This document shows, one piece after another, positions 17,986-30,504 of a stretch of 64,000 nt of DNA (positions are counted from its first letter, which is position 1; the number at the start of each line of letters is the position of its first letter). The stretch is from Serinus canaria (taxonomy: Eukaryota; Chordata; Aves; Passeriformes; Fringillidae). The position numbers and the translations under genes are program-made. Location: positions 29,722,093 through 29,786,092 of the forward strand of contig NC_066319.1 in assembly GCF_022539315.1 (NCBI RefSeq). The letters run 5' to 3'. Under the pieces are notes generated by a model. That model was not told the DNA's origin. It saw only the letters and a list, made by a program, of their open reading frames with translations, and ran no database searches.

Positions 17986-20900
17986 GTGAGTGTCCGCTGG
18001 GACGGGTCGGGATAGCGCCGAGGGGGGAGCGCGGGGGCTCCGTGCCGTGCCCGAGGCGGCGGGAGCGGCGTGATCGGTGGCTCACGGGGCGCTCAGGGCT
18101 CCTCATCGGGGCTCGGCGCTCGGAGTCGTTCTGCCGGTTGTGTGCGCGCTGCGCTGCTGAGCGGGGCTCCCCCGGTTCTGTGACGGAGCCGCTGAGGGCC
18201 GCTGGTCCTAAACTTCACATTCCGCTTCCAGGCTCCACATCAGCTCTGTCTGTCCTCAGAGGGCTGTGGCAGGGCCCGGCACCGAGATGCTGGGTGTGAG
18301 ACTTAAAATCATGTGATTACGCAAACCTTATTTAAAAAAGAACAATTTGTAGAATGTATGTGTAGGAAAAATGGACAAACGGAACCACAGCTTCCCTTAA
18401 CTTTGCAACAGAGGATACTGCTTTGCGAGAGGTTGGCCATAGAGCGTTAGAAGAAGGAAGTAAAGTGCTCCCAGTATAGTGGACAATCAGGTAATTTTCC
18501 AGCTCCAGACAGCAAACTATTTGTCATGAAATCAGATGTCTCCTGAGAGACTTAGAAAGCTGCCGACGTTGAAACTAACACAAACAATTGAATAAAATTG
18601 CTGATTTAATAACACTGTTTAGTTTCTCTTTGGAGCCCTCCAGGACAGACAGACTTTGCTTTAAGGGGAAAGGCTGTTTCAAATCTTCTTGCATAAAAGG
18701 GGGTTGCTTGCACATAATCTTTATAATATAAAAGATGCCTTGAAGGACAGAAAACCTCAAACATAAAATAATAATTATTCACTCTGTATGAGCTCAGGAC
18801 ATATAAAATAGCAGTTTATATGGAAAAATTAATACATTACATGGTAAATGTTCGGTTTTGAAATTTAGTTTAGAAATAAACTATTGCATACACAGAAATG
18901 GATTATTGCATACACTAAGTCATCTGGTCTCAGTCTTGCTCGTTGGTACTGCTTTTTTTCATTCAGTTTAGGTGTGCAAGGAGGGGGCACCTCAATCACT
19001 TTTGAAAGGTATCTGGTTTAGTGAGGTGATGTGTCACTGTGGCATGAGGGTGGTCATGTACAAAGGCCTAATATTTACAAGCCTGGTTTCAAACGAGGTG
19101 ATAGACAATAATGTGGGTGCTGTTCCCAAAGGAATATAAGTTGGAATGGCAAAATAAAGATGTCCTGTGTCTACAACAATTTTTTTAACTGACAGAAGAG
19201 GATTTCACAAGGTTTACTTTTTATGTTGGTTTGGGTTTGTTTTTTTTTTTTTTTTTTGTTATAAAGTGGCTTGCTGGTATGAGCCTCTTCTGTGCTGGAT
19301 ATCTTCAATTCCAGAAGCTGCTCAGTTTCCTTGAGAGTAAACAAGACTTTGTTTATTGCACTCTCAGAGCGAGTGAGATCTTGCTCGAACTAGAAGGCCA
19401 GCCAGTCTCTGGCAGGTGGTGAACAGAGCAAACAAGTTAGTTCAAGGTGATGACAGCCACCTGCTAGTTGGGAAAGTAAAGTTGCCTTTTTACTCTCTGA
19501 TTTTTTAAAAATCATAAACATTCATGAAGTATTAATGTTTTTCAGTTAGACTTATTTGGTAGATGTTAATGGAGCTATTCTCATCACATGCCAGTAGATG
19601 TGGCCAGTAATGGATTCCACTGTGTAGATAGAATCTTAATTATACTCACTTTTTCCAAGGTCAGAGAGGAAGTGTGTAAGAACTTGACTTAAGCAGTGTC
19701 TTTTGTGCACAGTGGCTGCATGTAGAAAGCAGTACAGTTCCTAATTTCATACAAGAAACCTGTAAGTGTGCTACTGGATGAAAAGGTGAAAGCTACAGCT
19801 AACTCCCTAATATCCTTTTTAAATTGTTGCTGCTTTGGATTGTCTTTGATAGCTTGTAAATCTCCCATGCCGCATATGAAGCTAAGGAAAACCAGAATGT
19901 ACAACTGCTGCATCTTCTTGCTCTGTAAAATCAGAACATGGCATCAGCTGTTATGACCACATGAAGAATTTGCTCTGTCTGATTTTGAGAAGATGACATG
20001 GCAGTAAAAGAACTTAAAAGCAGTACCAGTGTCACAGTGACAGTGGGTATTTGGAGTAGTTTGATTTCTGGTACTTCTAAGTCATGAAGAAAAATGAAAA
20101 ATCTTATTTTCTATTATAGAAGCACTGAAAGATGTCTTGTCAATTTTCTATGAGCTTTGACTTCACAGATAATAACCTTGTAGTTCTCATTGATGATGGA
20201 GAGTAGTATAAATTCCCTTGATTTTAAAGGGGAATCTAAAATTCTGTCTTGAAGTGGCCATCTTGTTTTACTGCAATGGTGTTTCATGGTTGCTTCATAA
20301 TTTCCATCATATGCATGTCAGAAAACTTCACATTAGTTTTTTTCCTAATCCCTTCAGATGATGCAGGATGTTTTTTCTTTATTCTTCTGCTTACCAGGGC
20401 TCAGACCATCATGAAGGCTCGTTTGAAAGGAGCCCAAACAGGTCGTAACCTCCTGAAGAAAAAATCTGATGCTTTGACACTTCGATTCAGGCAGATCCTC
20501 AAGAAAATTATTGAGGTAAGTAAATTAGAATTTTCCTTTGTTTGGCTCACTTTACTGTTCTGTCTGTTGTGCATTCCTGTTCTCCTAACATCATGAGATA
20601 AGCTGGAATATAGGACGACTTTCTGGCTAATCTGTTTTTTTAAGTGAGACTACTGAGAACACATGAGCAGAATTATGTTTTTTTGGCTGCAATGATACAG
20701 AAACTTGGAAGAGTTAATATTCTTCACCTCTTTCCAGACAGTCTTAGCCTCTGCTTTATTTTGTGTCCCATGTTCCTGATCATGATGCTGCCAAATACTT
20801 TAGTATTGGTATTAACATATTCTGTTAATACCAATTAACAGAACATGTTAATTGGTATTAACATGTCCAATTGGTATTAACAGTCCCATTTTTATTGCTT

Positions 20901-23900
20901 TATCTGGCTTGAGGGGATACTGCACATCTATAATGTTTCCTGCATTACTAGGTACACTAGCAAGCAGAAGTTCTGTTCAGATGGGACTTGTTCCTCTTCT
21001 CTTTATGCTGCTAGTTATTTATCCTGGAAAAGGAGTAACAATGTGCCTTGTATTTGCTGCCTTTTTTTTTTTTTTTTTTAATAGACTAAGATGCTGATGG
21101 GTGAGGTGATGAGAGAAGCTGCCTTTTCACTTGCTGAGGCAAAGTTCACAGCAGGAGATTTCAGGTGAGGATTGCTGGGCTTCCATGAGATGTCCTACCT
21201 GTGGGAAAGAGCTATCAACAGATTATTATTTTCTCTTTTGGAAAAAAAGGTAAATTCTTAAAGGCACCTTAAAAAATATGACAGTGGATGGGTTGAACTA
21301 AATTCTGTTATGTAAAGGCAGGGGACAGAGAACTTGCATGATGAAAACTCCCTTGGAAGCCAAACAAAGTGGAAAGATTACCAAAATTTTTGAGAAGGTG
21401 TTGCTTTTTGCGGCTTAGAATCAAAAATGTAGGGAAGCAAGAATTTATATCAGAGTATTGGCAATTTGTTAATTTAGTCTTTCTTGTGAATTTGAGGGAT
21501 AGATGTCATGTGTGTTTTTTTCTGCCAGTAAGTCACAGTGATTTTACCAGTTGTTCTTATCTCCTACCTCGCTGACCTTTGTCTCACTAGGGCCAGAGAG
21601 GGCTGTATGCAAGAGGGGAAACAAATCCTTTTCTTCCAGCAGGATACTTTAATTGTATTTTAATAAATTACAGTTCTGTATAGGGTGTTTGTGTAATTAA
21701 TTCAGATGTTCATGTGGAAGTGTTTAAGATTTAGCTGATGGTACTACCAGCTAATGGGGAAGAGCCAAGTGATCAGACACAGCAGTAATCTGCGTGCTGC
21801 TGAAGAAAAGTCTTTTTGCCCTTTCATTTGGATATAGTGCTGTTTCCTGTCCTAACTAGTCACTGTGTTTAGCTATAAACAAGTCAGATTCCACCCTGTA
21901 AGTAAACTGGACTTCAGCAGAGGAGTTAGCTGTAGTGAGCTGTTCTTGGAAGACCTTAAGTTACTTTGGATTGCAAGATGAATTGTTGTACAAGTCCAAG
22001 TTTGTTAATATGGTAGTGGGTAAATAAACTCATTAATGGTCTGAAAGAACAAATACTTAGAATGTAAAATGAACAAAACGTTGTGGCCTTGGTTTGCATT
22101 TAAAGCCTTGAAATTCCTTCACTTTCATTGTGAAAGAAATCTTACAGTTTGATTAGACTCAATGTTATTAAAATAATCTGCCAGACAGCTGGCTAGTTTT
22201 TCAGCTATGCTTTGTAAACTTGGTTTAAGACATTTTTAAAGTTACATTTCATGGACTCTGCATCTTTTCCAAACTTTGCTGGAAACCTGTTTCTTTCAAA
22301 GCTTCTGTGTTAGCTTTGAAGACTTTGCAGTGAATTGCAAGGAGAACTGAACTGACAACACTTTCCAGGTCCTTGCAGCTATTTGATAACTGATTCATCT
22401 TGTATCTAATGATGAGTTAATGAACCACTTCAATTTTCCTGATTGGGACCTGTGTTTTCTTCCTTACAGTACCACTGTGATCCAAAATGTGAACAAAGCG
22501 CAAGTCAAGATCCGAGCTAAAAAAGACAATGTAGCAGGTGATTCCTTTCCAGGCCAACTCATAAGGGAATTGTGGGAGGAGATGTGGAAATAGACAGGAA
22601 TGTATCCAAACAGTCTCCTTTTTTTTCTTACCTATCTGTGGGAACAATTGTAATTTGTTATTTTTTTCACATACAGCTTATGATTTTTATATTTGGTTAC
22701 TTACCTCTTGTAAAACAAAATGAGTGTGTATAACTGCAGTCCATTTTCTGAATTTCTGGACAAAGTATAACACCCATAGAGCTTTACTGGAAAACAGATC
22801 GGGAGTTAAGCCCCAAAGTTAAATTAATTTCAAGCAATTGTCTATCCACACAATTGTCTATAAAGAAAAAAAGACAGATAAATCAGGATTGAATGATTGA
22901 AATATACCTTAAGCCAAGAGAACATATTACTAAACATAATAAAATGAGATGAACCAGAGTACTTCCCTGAATTTTTCATGGATCTTGATCTCTGCAAACT
23001 CAACACAATTTTGAAGTTCCGTATTATATGTCAAAACCAGCATGACTTAATTCTTCCAAGCTATGTGGGAATATTTTGTAAACAAAGCTTCTGCCATTAC
23101 ATAATCAGGAGCAAAAGGGGTAAAAGTGAGCTGTACTTCATAAATCTGTAACCCTTTATGTCTCTTACATGCATTTTTCTTTGCTCTTGTCAGGCGTAAC
23201 CTTGCCAGTTTTTGAGCATTACCAGGAAGGAGGGGACAGTAAGTACAACCCAACTGTTTTCTGTCTTTATGTACTTACAGCTAGTCCAGGCTCATACAGA
23301 AATATTGTCATGTCTTAATGGTAAGTCAGTTTACATCACAGGCATAGGGGTATTTACTTCCTTTGATGTTTTGCCTGCTCCTGTGACATAAAGGGATTAT
23401 TAGGAACTTCTAAAAGATTCTGCTTTCTGAAATCAGTGAGTTTTTCAGGCGAGGAGAAGACTTTTATTTCCAGATTTTGAGACTTCTAAGTGTTACTAGA
23501 GACATTCACAACATAAACCACTATAAAGACAATTGTTTATGGGCAAAGGCTTTAGCTTCTCATTTGATAAGCTCTTTATATCCCTATAGTGTGTAAGGTG
23601 TTAATTTTTATCTAGCAAGGAAACACTATAATAGCAATAGTAACAATTTTTGTTTATTTCAGGCTATGAGCTGACTGGCTTGGCCAGGGGTGGAGAACAG
23701 CTGGCTAAGCTGAAGAGGAACTATGCCAAAGCTGTGGAGTTGCTTGTGGAACTGGCCTCGTTACAGGTTGGTGAGGGTTAAAAAAGAACAGGGTCATTGG
23801 TTTCTCACTTTTCTAAAATGAAGGTATCATCTTTCAGTAGTTGTAGCTTATTATAGTTCCAGTGCTGTGCAAAGTTGCAAAACTTTTTTAGCCATATTAC

Positions 23901-26337
23901 TGCTTCAGAGAAATCCTTATTCTTTAATGCTCAGAAGAAACTTCTTGGGAGAGTTGGTATTTGTAACTGCTAGTGTGCAGTATTCAGCGTGCTAGTGACA
24001 TTAGTAGAAAACATTCTGCTTCTATCAAGGACATGGTTTGTAAAGCTACATTATAGACTTGGCTTTCAAGAGCTCTTTGGTTTTGTGTACAGAATTGATG
24101 GAAATGTTGAATTTGTCATGTTATGTATTAACTTATTAATCCATTCCATCAGACATCCTTTATTACTTTGGATGAAGCCATTAAAATAACAAACAGACGT
24201 GTGAATGCAATTGAACATGGTGAGTATTTTTCCATTTGGGATGCATAACATTTTTCTGTTTCTATGCAAGATGAGGAGCAGGGTCAAGGAAGTCATTCTT
24301 TCTTGTTAGAATTTCTCACCAGTTCAAGAATGCTTTCTAAAAAGCATTACAATTAGGCATATTGCAAGAAAGAAAACAATTAAAAGACCAGTGGAATGGG
24401 CTGGAGGACAGAGAGATAAATGAGTAAGCAAACATGAGAAAGTAATCAGGAAATTGTATTAAGAACCTACAGGACAAAAGTTTGGAAATATTCTGCAGTC
24501 CCTGCTAGTGACTTTGATTTAACTGGTGAAGCCTGTTGATTAGAAGCAAAAGATATGATGTTTCTATATGTTAAGATGTTCCAATAGCTAGCATAATAAA
24601 CTTCAAACAACTAAAATATATTTAACTTTAAATAACTCTAATGAACTTTAAAACTGTAATGGTGGTGCCCAGTGGAGAGACTGGTGACTTCTTGGTTTTG
24701 GATGGAACAGTTCTTATGTCAATACCCTGTTATTTTTCTTTTATCTGAATTCTTTGTTCTTCATATTCTTGTTTGTAAATTTGTTTCTTGCCATTTTTTA
24801 AGTACTACTACAATCCCATCATTGGCTGTGATTCCTTTTGCTGCAGTGTCCAGAGTGCTTTGACTGCTTCAAGTTGCTTTCTGAGTTTAGATGTCATGGA
24901 TTTAATAACTTTTGCATGTACATAGTAATGTATTTCAGTCCATGTTTCCAAATCATCCATCTCAGCAGTTTTTTAATAGACTGGTTTCTTTGAACATACA
25001 GGCCTTAACTGCAGCTTATCACTGAGAATATGACTTAGAAAAGGTTTCCTCTGCAGCCTTCCAAATAATTTTGGTGGTGCTGGTAACAGGTTTCTTCTTT
25101 CAACAAATGATTCTGACACAGAGCTTGTGCAGTTTGGTGTTAAAGCTGTGTTTAGTGTCTTATCTTTTGTTCTGTGATTGTGTTCTATTTGGATATTTGT
25201 TTTCATGATGGCCTTTTTAAATGGGTAATTCTGAGTAAAGGTGCTATACTGAAGTTTCTGAAACAATGTGATGGAAGAACATAGTTGTAATTCAAATTTG
25301 CCCGCTTGTCAGGAGTTTTTTCTATTTTGTGTACTTGTCCATTAGGAAATAGTATGATCTTCCATGAAAGACATAAATTTCTCCTAGCCAAAAGAATTAC
25401 TAGATTGACATCAGACAACATCTGTGCAATACATTAGGTAACTTCCTGGCTAATATAACAGCATCCCAACTTCCTTATATTTTTTTTAGTGATTATTCCC
25501 AGGATTGAGCGTACTCTTTCTTATATCATCACAGAACTGGATGAACGAGAACGAGAGGAATTCTACAGGTAAAAGTCTAGTCAAAGCTTAGACTGGTCTC
25601 TTCTTAACATAGACCATTCCTCAGAAGGGAGTTAGGAGAACTGTTCACCAAATGTGGAAGCAAACATTGTTAAACATGACCTCATTCTTACTGCAAATGG
25701 AGTTTCCAGAGCTAGGCACTCACCAATTACTTGTCTGAAAGTCATAAATGAATCCCTTCCATTAATTTGTACATAGCTATATCATTGTTCTTCCAGAGGG
25801 AATGATGTGATACAGTACCCTGAAGTATTCTGCTTTAACAACCAACACCTTTGCCAATACAGTCAATGTTCTGGGCCACCTGAAACAAAAATGTCAAACC
25901 TGAAATGAATGAAAGAGGAATGATCTCGATTAAATACAAGCAGAATAGTATAATGCAGTGTTTAGGGACAAGAATATAATTTAGTTTGGTCAAGTTTTTC
26001 AATTGCAACAGCTAGCAATAAAAGCCTTTTTTTTTTTCTGCCATTTTGCCAAATTTGGTATTTTGTTACAGAATTTTTGTTTCCTGTGGAACTTTTCCAG
26101 GTAGCTTTATCAAATCCAAGTTGTATGGTATAACTACTAACCCGTTGTATGAAAACACATTTGCTTCACAGATAAAGCTGCATTTCTCTTCACAGGCTTA
26201 AAAAGATCCAGGAAAAGAAAAAAGTCTTGAAAGAAAAGTCTGATCAAGAACGGGAGCTGCGGAGGGCTGCTGGCGAGGAAAGTGAGCCAGCCAATCTCTT
26301 AGCAGAGGAGAAGGATGAGGACCTTCTCTTCGAGTAA
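17945..26337 (+). CDS. ATP6V1D: V-type proton ATPase subunit D (complete, 9 coding exons)
   Basis: Subunit D is the central stalk (rotor shaft) of the V1 sector. With subunit F it couples ATP hydrolysis in the A3B3 head to rotation of the membrane V0 ring, acidifying endosomes, lysosomes and other compartments. The exons (17945-17985, 20398-20515, 21085-21164, 22470-22537, 23194-23238, 23663-23766, 24153-24219, 25490-25568, 26196-26337) total 744 nt, or 247 aa plus stop, equal to the human length. The protein begins [14 protein letters not shown]. It shows the long coiled-coil helices expected of a rotor shaft, rich in K/E/L near residues 14-60 and 140-220, with a shorter middle segment between. 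It ends in [10 protein letters not shown]. All junctions keep phase and use GT-AG. The start has GCAGCC before ATG. Expression is probably constitutive with TFEB input. Confidence 0.97.
17986..20397 (+). other. ATP6V1D: ATP6V1D intron 1
   Basis: A 2.4-kb intron, GC-rich at its start and then AT-rich. A run of 18 T lies at 19240-19257. No exon, snoRNA with a terminal stem, or transposon is recognised. Confidence 0.7.
20398..20515 (+). CDS. ATP6V1D: ATP6V1D exon 2, residues 14-53
   Basis: Acceptor TTACCAG precedes it and donor GTAAGT follows. It encodes [20 protein letters not shown] and [19 protein letters not shown], the first long helix of the rotor shaft. Confidence 0.95.
20805..20883. repeat. 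Cluster of AT-rich palindromes and direct repeats in ATP6V1D intron 2
   Basis: ATTGGTATTAACA occurs at 20805-20817, 20851-20863 and 20870-20882. Its exact reverse complement is at 20823-20835. The first pair forms a perfect 13-bp stem with a 5-base loop. A second palindrome has arms ACATGTTAA (20843-20851) and TTAACATGT (20858-20866). The origin is unknown. Confidence 0.85.
21085..21164 (+). CDS. ATP6V1D: ATP6V1D exon 3, residues 54-79
   Basis: A tract of 18 T (21062-21079) serves as the polypyrimidine tract before acceptor TAG. It encodes [20 protein letters not shown] and FTAGDF; donor GTGAGG splits the next Ser codon (AG|T). Confidence 0.95.
21165..22469 (+). other. ATP6V1D: ATP6V1D intron 3
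   Basis: About 1.3 kb of AT-rich intron with no recognisable feature. Confidence 0.7.
22470..22537 (+). CDS. ATP6V1D: ATP6V1D exon 4, residues 80-102
   Basis: It encodes [20 protein letters not shown] and VA, after completing Ser80, and the first base of Gly103. It covers the middle of the subunit between the two long helices. Confidence 0.95.
22538..23193 (+). other. ATP6V1D: ATP6V1D intron 4
   Basis: About 0.65 kb of AT-rich intron; nothing recognisable. Confidence 0.7.
23194..23238 (+). CDS. ATP6V1D: ATP6V1D exon 5, residues 103-117
   Basis: A 45-bp exon encoding [15 protein letters not shown] and one base of Ser118, between acceptor TCAG and donor GTAAGT. Q106-region residues (YQEGGD) differ from the human form I remember (YHEGTD), a tolerant loop. 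Confidence 0.95.
23663..23766 (+). CDS. ATP6V1D: ATP6V1D exon 6, residues 118-152
   Basis: It encodes [20 protein letters not shown] and [14 protein letters not shown], the start of the second long helix. Donor GTTGGT is slightly non-consensus at +3 and +4. Confidence 0.95.
24153..24219 (+). CDS. ATP6V1D: ATP6V1D exon 7, residues 153-174
   Basis: It encodes [20 protein letters not shown] and EH plus one base of the next Val, then donor GTGAGT. Helical segment. Confidence 0.95.
24220..25489 (+). other. ATP6V1D: ATP6V1D intron 7
   Basis: About 1.3 kb of AT-rich intron. Several open frames run through it on both strands without any family resemblance. Confidence 0.7.
25490..25568 (+). CDS. ATP6V1D: ATP6V1D exon 8, residues 175-200
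   Basis: It encodes [20 protein letters not shown] and EREEFY plus two bases of Arg201. A T-rich tract precedes acceptor TAG; donor is GTAAAA. Confidence 0.95.
25569..26195 (+). other. ATP6V1D: ATP6V1D intron 8
   Basis: About 0.63 kb of AT-rich intron; nothing recognisable. Confidence 0.7.
26196..26337 (+). CDS. ATP6V1D: ATP6V1D exon 9, residues 201-247 and stop
   Basis: It encodes [20 protein letters not shown], a charged linker, and ends [13 protein letters not shown] (stop at 26335-26337). The middle ([17 protein letters not shown]) is the most variable part compared with human. Confidence 0.95.
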
Positions 26338-27058
26338 CCCTGCACAGTTGCTGGGAGCAGGGGACCCATAATACAGAATGTCCAGTTGCAATATAATTCA
26401 AGACATGTTGCCTCCAAGATACTTACGTGGCTTCTCATTTGGTGTCCAAGTCTTGAGTTGAATGGATTGTGGATTTCTCCTGGGAGATTAGAAATCTGGG
26501 AACTTGACTGCAGCATAGGGGGAAAGCAGAAATGGGTCAGATGCTTTACTGTAAGGAAAGCCTTCTAGTCCATGTTCAGCCTGTTTCTTCACTTAGTAGG
26601 AATGACTGTTGATAGCTGTATTTTTTTTGAAGGATGGCTCTGGAGTTGCCTAATCAGATTCATCTAATTGCTCCCCTTCCTAGTACATGCAGAGAAAAAT
26701 GTTACTTAGGGAGGAAGATGCATGTGATGTTCTTTGCTGCTGAACCAGTAACGTTCAAGTTGCTTATAGCCAAAATTGGCATAGCTCAAGTCAAATCCCT
26801 GTAAAGGAAACTCTAGCTTTCTAACCTGTTGATGAAATCCACAGTCTTCTGTGATATATTTTTGTTGCACGATTGTTACCATTGGCCTAAAATATGTATG
26901 GTTTTAATTAGAGGTTCTGCCAACATGTGTACTGTCTGTGCTAGAAACAAGTGTAAATTTTAACTGCTAAAATACCTGGTGTCTGGCTCAAGTTGATAGA
27001 AGATGGCAGTCTTAAAAGCTTGTGTTGATTTCAAAATAAAACCTCTGCTTCACCCTTT
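26338..27058 (+). other. ATP6V1D: ATP6V1D 3' UTR
   Basis: About 0.7 kb from the stop codon to just past the AATAAA signal at 27035. No repeat is seen. Confidence 0.7.
27035..27040 (+). terminator. ATP6V1D: ATP6V1D poly(A) signal AATAAA
   Basis: AATAAA about 700 bp after the stop codon, followed by TGTG-containing sequence near 27100. Cleavage is expected near 27055-27060. Confidence 0.7.
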
Positions 27059-27955
27059 ACGCCTGACATGGGAACCACACAGAATACATCTCTTACAGCC
27101 TGTGCCCACATTTACTTAATGTTTACGGCTTTAAATAAGTAGCTATGGAGAGAAGTGGCTCTCTCCTGCCAAAAGCACATAGTAAAAAAAACATTAGCTA
27201 CATGTTGCTGCAAATCTTGTTGCTTCAGTAGGCTGGCAAGCAAAGCAGCGTTGAATACACAGCAGTCCATCCTTCCTGCAATTCTCAGGTCCAAGGTTGA
27301 TGAGTGGAGTCCAAGAGAGTAGCTGATCAGCAAGCTGTCACTAGACTCTGCTCAGTTTGAAGAGCTGCTTTTCTAAAGACAGAAGCACAGAATCATTTAG
27401 GTTGTAAAAGACCTCAAAGATCATTGAGTCCAACCTTTGACTATCACCACCTTGTCAGTCCACAGCCATGTCCAGTCATTCCTTGAATACATTGGTTGTG
27501 CTCTTTTTCTTGAAGACACTGGTTTGCAACCAGCACACTGAACACATGCCCCAGAACTAATGCAAGGTCAGTTTCCAGTACTACAAGTCTAGTCTATTCA
27601 AGGTAAGCATCTCGTTTTAAACATGACACAGCACTTAACTGCAGATACAGGGTAACTGCAAGGAATAAATTTATATTAACACCTTTAAAAAATTATTTTA
27701 GAATTGTATGAATAAGGCCTTTTCTCTTGTGTAGCTGCAGACAGCACAGCTGAATGGTAGGCCCACAGTCTGTTGTAATGTAGAGATCCAGCTTGAAAGA
27801 GAGACACTGGAGCTCTGCAGACCTGTTGTTGCCTCTCCCACAGGATGGATGGTGTCAGAAGGTGCACAGAACATCCTGCAGGGCACTGATGAGCCACAGC
27901 ATGTTTCACACATTCACCAAAGTGGCAGAAAGAAGACTCAAGATCCACTACAAGA
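27059..27955. other. Convergent intergenic gap between ATP6V1D and PALS1
   Basis: This short tail-to-tail gap of about 0.9 kb contains a CR1 fragment at 27387-27505. Several open frames cross it but none resembles a known protein. Confidence 0.65.
27387..27505 (-). mobile_element. CR1 retroposon 3'-end fragment
   Basis: The plus strand begins GCACAGAATCATTTAGGTTG, then has AAGACCTCAAAGATCATTGA, GTCCAACC and later CCATGTCCAGTCATTCCTTG. This is the reverse complement of the CR1 3' end. The copy is old and its right boundary is uncertain. Confidence 0.8.
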
Positions 27956-27973
27956 AGTAAAATTGTACAGTGA

Positions 27974-27979
27974 TTTATT
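27974..27979 (-). terminator. PALS1: Candidate PALS1 distal poly(A) signal AATAAA
   Basis: Minus-strand AATAAA (plus strand TTTATT) at the left end of the low-complexity PALS1 3' UTR, facing the ATP6V1D poly(A) site about 0.9 kb away. Use is inferred. Confidence 0.5.
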
Positions 27980-30471
27980 TTAAATCTAGAAATATTTTAC
28001 ATTTTTACATTAGTGTGCAGTTCATGATGTCTCAAAATAGAGAGTGCAGATATATGTATAAAAGTAAAATGTGGGGCTAACCACAGGTCTCAGTAAAGTT
28101 ACCTTAATTATTTAAGGCATGGAACCCCCCCATCTAATATTTTTAAAAGTCTCATTTAATTACATTCAAAAATTCTTTATGCAGTTCATTTAACATTTAT
28201 TTTTAATTAAATCTGGACTGGTAAAAATGCAAATACCCTCATTTCAGTCTGATACAGCTCACAACAAAGCCTGGGTTAAGGCTGAAGACTTCTACCAGTG
28301 ATGTCTATGTATTTTCTTTTATTCTCAAGGGAACAAGCACACATTTTTCATTAAACAAGACAGAATGATTTCTTACACAAGGTAGTTCCAGGTCCAAGCT
28401 GGCAGGAGATGGACAGCCAGGTACATATTTCAGTGCTGCTCAAGCTCTGCCTTTCAGCAGGAGAGAGACAAAGTTAACACTGGTTAAAAGCTATCATAGC
28501 ACCTCTCTGTGGATGTCAGTGAGTTCTGTGTGCCTCGGGAATTAGGAGAGTAGAGCTCAACTTCAAGCAATATGCTTTAAGTCTACATTCAAAAGCTCAT
28601 TTGTATAAAAACAGATCCTGTACACCATTTCAGGAAAATGGGAGACAAGCATGAATGAAATAACATTAATGGCGTGATTTGCTGAGACTGATGCTGCCTA
28701 TAAATGCTGAATACTTAGGGGGGTTCAGCAACTACCTTGAGCTGATTGTGACTGGCAGAATTTTGACAGCACCTACACAACTGAGCTAGGTTAACCTTAC
28801 TCAACATGTTTACTGCTTTCCACCTTCTTGTAACATTCAATACCCAAAAACCTAATACATTTACAATAATCTTTCTTTAAAAAGGGTAGAATCAATAATA
28901 TACCTGAACACTGCTGTTGTCACAAACTATGGATGAAACTGAGAACATGCCTGCAATGTGAGGCAAAAAGCCACAATTTTGAATATCCAGCCCTTAGGCT
29001 AACCGTAGCACAGAATTATTTCTAATGCTGACTTGAACTAAGATACTCAAGTTTCCACCCCATTTTCTTTCTGAAGCATCATTACTTATCCCCACTAATT
29101 GCTTTGCTTTTCAGCCCTAAATATTAATTAAACCAGCAAATACTTCTGCTTTCTAGCAAGACAGGAATGCACTTCTATACTTCAAATTTTCAACACAAAA
29201 ATGTACTGATTATTAGTTCAGTACCTAGGACAGTTATCTGACAATTTCTTTATATCTGCTCTATACTCTGAGCTCTTTAACTATGGGTGTGAATTTGTTC
29301 TACTAACATTTTAGGGCAAGACAGAATGGAAAACAGTAACTGCTTTTTTATCCTTCAACATTAGTCAGGAGTGAACTGCGCATTGACATAACTCCAGTGT
29401 TTTACCTGTAGGAACAAAGAAACACTATGGCTAAAAGAGATATTCACAGTTAAGGTTCTTTGTGCTACCCAAACCAGCCAAGATACTATTTCATTTAGTG
29501 TCAGCAACAACAGCCCCACTGCAGATACACAGCCACAGCAATTAAACCTTCACAGCCAGAATCATCTGAGGATGCAGAGATGTTCCCACTTGCTTTGCAG
29601 AATGCATCAGGACACAGACCTTACCTTTTGTTCCCTTATTTCAAGTTTTTTGTTTTAACCATTAAAAATATTCCTCTTTCTTGTGACTTCTCAGTCAGTT
29701 ACCAGTGTTTTACACACATTTTCACTGCAGTACTGAGCAAATGCAGGGCAATAAGTTGGCTGGTGAATTACAATACTCATAACACAGTAGCTACATTCAA
29801 CTATTTTAATTCCAGTTAGTTGTCCATTAGTCCAACAGCCACAAAATGAACCATTTGCAGAGATTAAAAAACCCCACTGTCTTCCAATGTTCAGCACATC
29901 AGTCTGTATTAGTCAGTATTCTGTTATAAAACATGAGAATTTTAGTTGACTTTCAAGCAGCACGTCTTATAACTATATATTTTCACAAAAATATAACCTC
30001 TGCCTTTCTGCCTCTACAAGTCTGTGAAAAACAGCGGCTCCAATCAGTTGGTATGTTTTAAAGGAAATACCATAAAAATATCACATCTAGAAGTTCAATA
30101 TAATAGTCATCTTTGATTGGACCTAAAATTACTGTGCAGTCAAATCTGATTTTAAAAGTCTGACTAAAAAGACACAAGGATCGAAATATTTACATTATAC
30201 ACATTTTTCAATACAGTGCTATTAGAAAGTGGAATGTTTGAGAATTAAAATATTAACTCAAGCCTCACAGGGAAGCTCCAGACCAGAGCAGCATCTTCAT
30301 TCTGTGTATTTTTTGAACAGGAGAGGTTTTCTCATTGACATTTTTCATGTGTAGATTATTCCTCTGCCCAATGATCTGTAGAATTATGCTCCTGAACTAG
30401 CATCATGTCCCACAAACTCATTAAGTTAAGTGTTAAATAACATTCATATTTATAACTATGTGACAGCATGG

Positions 30472-30504
30472 ACTATATATATATATATACACACACAAAC
30501 ACAC
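30472..30504. repeat. (TA)n(CA)n microsatellite in PALS1 3' UTR
   Basis: A run of alternating TA followed by CA units, interrupted once by AA. On the minus strand it includes TGTATATA, which matches a Pumilio site, but inside a simple repeat this is weak evidence. Confidence 0.8.

Noticed and set aside
19446..19500. Possible box C/D snoRNA (GTGATGA ... CTGA) in ATP6V1D intron 1
   Set aside because: The boxes can be found but no terminal stem or D'/C' pair is evident, and spacing is short. Such motifs occur by chance in AT-rich introns.
30484..30491. Pumilio-type TGTATATA in the PALS1 3' UTR
   Set aside because: It is part of a TA/CA microsatellite, so the match needs no regulatory explanation.
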